NCBI GenBank assembly: GCA_964500225.1
Contig: CAZCOA010000033.1
Coordinates: 1-31,672, forward strand
Length of the DNA stretch: 31,672 nucleotides
Direction: 5' to 3'
Source of the DNA: JAAYDY01 sp964500225
GTDB taxonomy: Bacteria > Planctomycetota > Phycisphaerae > FEN-1346 > JAACEH01
The notes below the pieces were generated by a model, which was not told the DNA's origin, searched no databases, and was given only the letters and a program-made list of their open reading frames with translations. The translations under genes and the position numbers were made by a program. Positions 30,704-31,672 of the stretch are shown one piece after another. Every line of letters begins with the position of its first letter. The stretch's first letter is position 1.

Positions 30704-31672
30704 CTACCTTCTTTCCAATCGGTCGAACTGCTCGTCCACGCGCTTCGTAAGGCCGCGCAGCCCCTCTTCGTCGTTGTTCGCAATCGTGCTCTTGGCCCGA
30801 ACCAGCTCCTGCACAATCGCCATGGAGCGCACCTCGGCGAGCGTGCCGCCGCCGACGATGAACGCTTTGCCGCGTTCGTAGAAGTGGAGCATCGCCCTCA
30901 GCAGCGCCATCTGTTTGGCGGGCGTCGAGTACATGTCCACGTCGTCGAACGCACTTTGCTGGAGCAGCCCCGTTTTGATGATCTCGCAGACCGTCAGGAC
31001 CAGCCGCTGGCTGTCGGGCAGCACGTCGGGCCCGACAAGCTTGACGATCTGCTGGAGTTTGTCTTCCTGCTGGAGCAGGCTGATCGTCTGGTTGCGCAGC
31101 TCGGCCCAAGCCGGATCGGTGCGTTTCCACCACGGCTCGACGTCTTCCAGATACATACTATAGCTGGTGAGCCAGTTGATGGCCGGATAGTGCCGCGCGT
31201 CGGCCAGTTGCCGGTCCAGGGCCCAGAAGCACCGGACGAAGCGTCGCGTGTGCTGGGTAACGGGCTCGGCGAAGTCGCCGCCGGGCGGACTGACGGCGCC
31301 GACGACGCTGACGCTGCCGGTGCCGCCGGAAAGCGTTTCGACCATACCGGCCCGCTCGTAGAACTGGGCCAGCCGCGTGGGCAACGACGCCGGGAACCCC
31401 TCCTCGGCGGGAATCTCTTCCAGGCGTGCCGAGAGTTCGCGAAGGGCCTCGGCCCAGCGGCTCGTCGAGTCGGCGAACACGGCCACGTGGTAGCCCTGGT
31501 CGCGGTAGAACTCGGCGAGGGTGATGCCGGTGTAGATGGAGACCTCGCGAGCGGCCACGGGCATGTTGCTCGTGTTGGCGATGAGGATGGTCCGTTCCAT
31601 CAGGGGCCGGCCGCTGCGGGGGTCGATGAGCTTGGGGAAGTCCGTCAGCACGTCGGTCATCTCGTTGCCGCG
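30704..31672 (-). CDS. atpA: V/A-type ATP synthase subunit A (catalytic), C-terminal 323 residues
   Basis: The visible part opens with RGNEMTDVL, the segment after the P-loop region of subunit A, so the N-terminal half with the Walker A motif lies beyond the window edge. HVAVFADSTSRWAEALRELS, EEIPAEEGFPASLPTRLAQFYERAG and VSPPGGDFAEPVTQHTRRF are diagnostic for the A subunit (the catalytic ATPase). The C-terminal helical part carries the DVMYSTP-like segment VDMYSTPAKQ. The reading frame is exact to base 31672. It is followed by subunit B after 5 bases. Confidence 0.95.
   Translation of the reverse strand, partial: RGNEMTDVLTDFPKLIDPRSGRPLMERTILIANTSNMPVAAREVSIYTGITLAEFYRDQGYHVAVFADSTSRWAEALRELSARLEEIPAEEGFPASLPTRLAQFYERAGMVETLSGGTGSVSVVGAVSPPGGDFAEPVTQHTRRFVRCFWALDRQLADARHYPAINWLTSYSMYLEDVEPWWKRTDPAWAELRNQTISLLQQEDKLQQIVKLVGPDVLPDSQRLVLTVCEIIKTGLLQQSAFDDVDMYSTPAKQMALLRAMLHFYERGKAFIVGGGTLAEVRSMAIVQELVRAKSTIANNDEEGLRGLTKRVDEQFDRLERR

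Noticed and set aside
1..31672. CRISPR array, prophage or transposon
   Set aside because: No regularly spaced repeats, no integrase or transposase and no terminal repeats with target duplication were seen.

Overview
The window is gene-dense, high-GC bacterial chromosome. The gene mix points to a member of the Planctomycetota, plausibly the Phycisphaerae. The signs are a PEP-CTERM/DNRLRE surface protein, a DUF2752 protein, a V/A-type ATPase (subunits A, B, D), two adjacent clpP paralogs behind the trigger factor gene, a Lon-like AAA protease, and large exported proteins of unknown function. This placement is an inference from gene content; there is no rRNA or phylogenetic marker here to settle it. 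I see no phage, transposon, integron or CRISPR array.

Layout. (1) 1-1014, + strand: the tail of an upstream gene with its terminator, then a two-helix membrane protein and a small zinc-ribbon protein behind a recognisable promoter. (2) 1027-3829, - strand: a GH3 beta-N-acetylhexosaminidase (NagZ type) followed by a HAD-like hydrolase, with a promoter and a hairpin-rich 5' leader. (3) 4287-5051, +: a PEP-CTERM protein with a DNRLRE-like body, alone between two gene-free stretches. (4) 5405-11066, -: seven genes. They are a lipoprotein, a four-helix membrane protein, a DUF2752 protein, an ArnT-like glycosyltransferase, a short UDP-sugar dehydrogenase, a GT2 glycosyltransferase and a LAB_N membrane protein. 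The last four look like a lipid-linked sugar modification set related in logic to the Arn pathway. (5) 11183-14040, +: Lon-like protease and a cupin. (6) 14027-19614, -: tig, clpP, clpP, a YhcH-family protein, a beta-lactamase-fold serine hydrolase and an MFS transporter. (7) 19915-20713, -: tRNA-Gly(GCC) and a lipoprotein, each with a strong promoter. (8) 20907-22785, +: an Arg-Arg-rich protein and a CorA-like transporter with an altered GMN motif. (9) 22895-26950, -: a Nif3/YbgI-family protein and a 912-residue exported multidomain protein. (10) 27144-27848, +: deoxyribose-phosphate aldolase. (11) 27997-31672, -: V-type ATPase subunits A (cut by the window edge), B and D, and a universal stress protein.

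How it fits together. The window mixes protein quality control (tig, two ClpP, Lon-like protease), envelope and glycan handling (GH3, lipid-sugar transferases, serine hydrolase, YhcH protein, exported proteins), ion transport (V-ATPase, CorA-like) and carbon salvage (DeoC). Promoters with near-consensus -35/-10 boxes and 16-17 bp spacers can be read directly at seven places. Three of them carry perfect inverted repeats at or near the promoter (11047-11058, 20701-20715, 27094-27117).

No single locus is clearly a wholly new system. The best candidates for a second look are the Arn-like cluster with its short dehydrogenase, the GMS-variant CorA protein with a possible leader peptide, the Arg-Arg dyad protein, the GH3 hairpin leader, and the V-ATPase operon in which D is followed by a stress protein and not by the membrane subunits.
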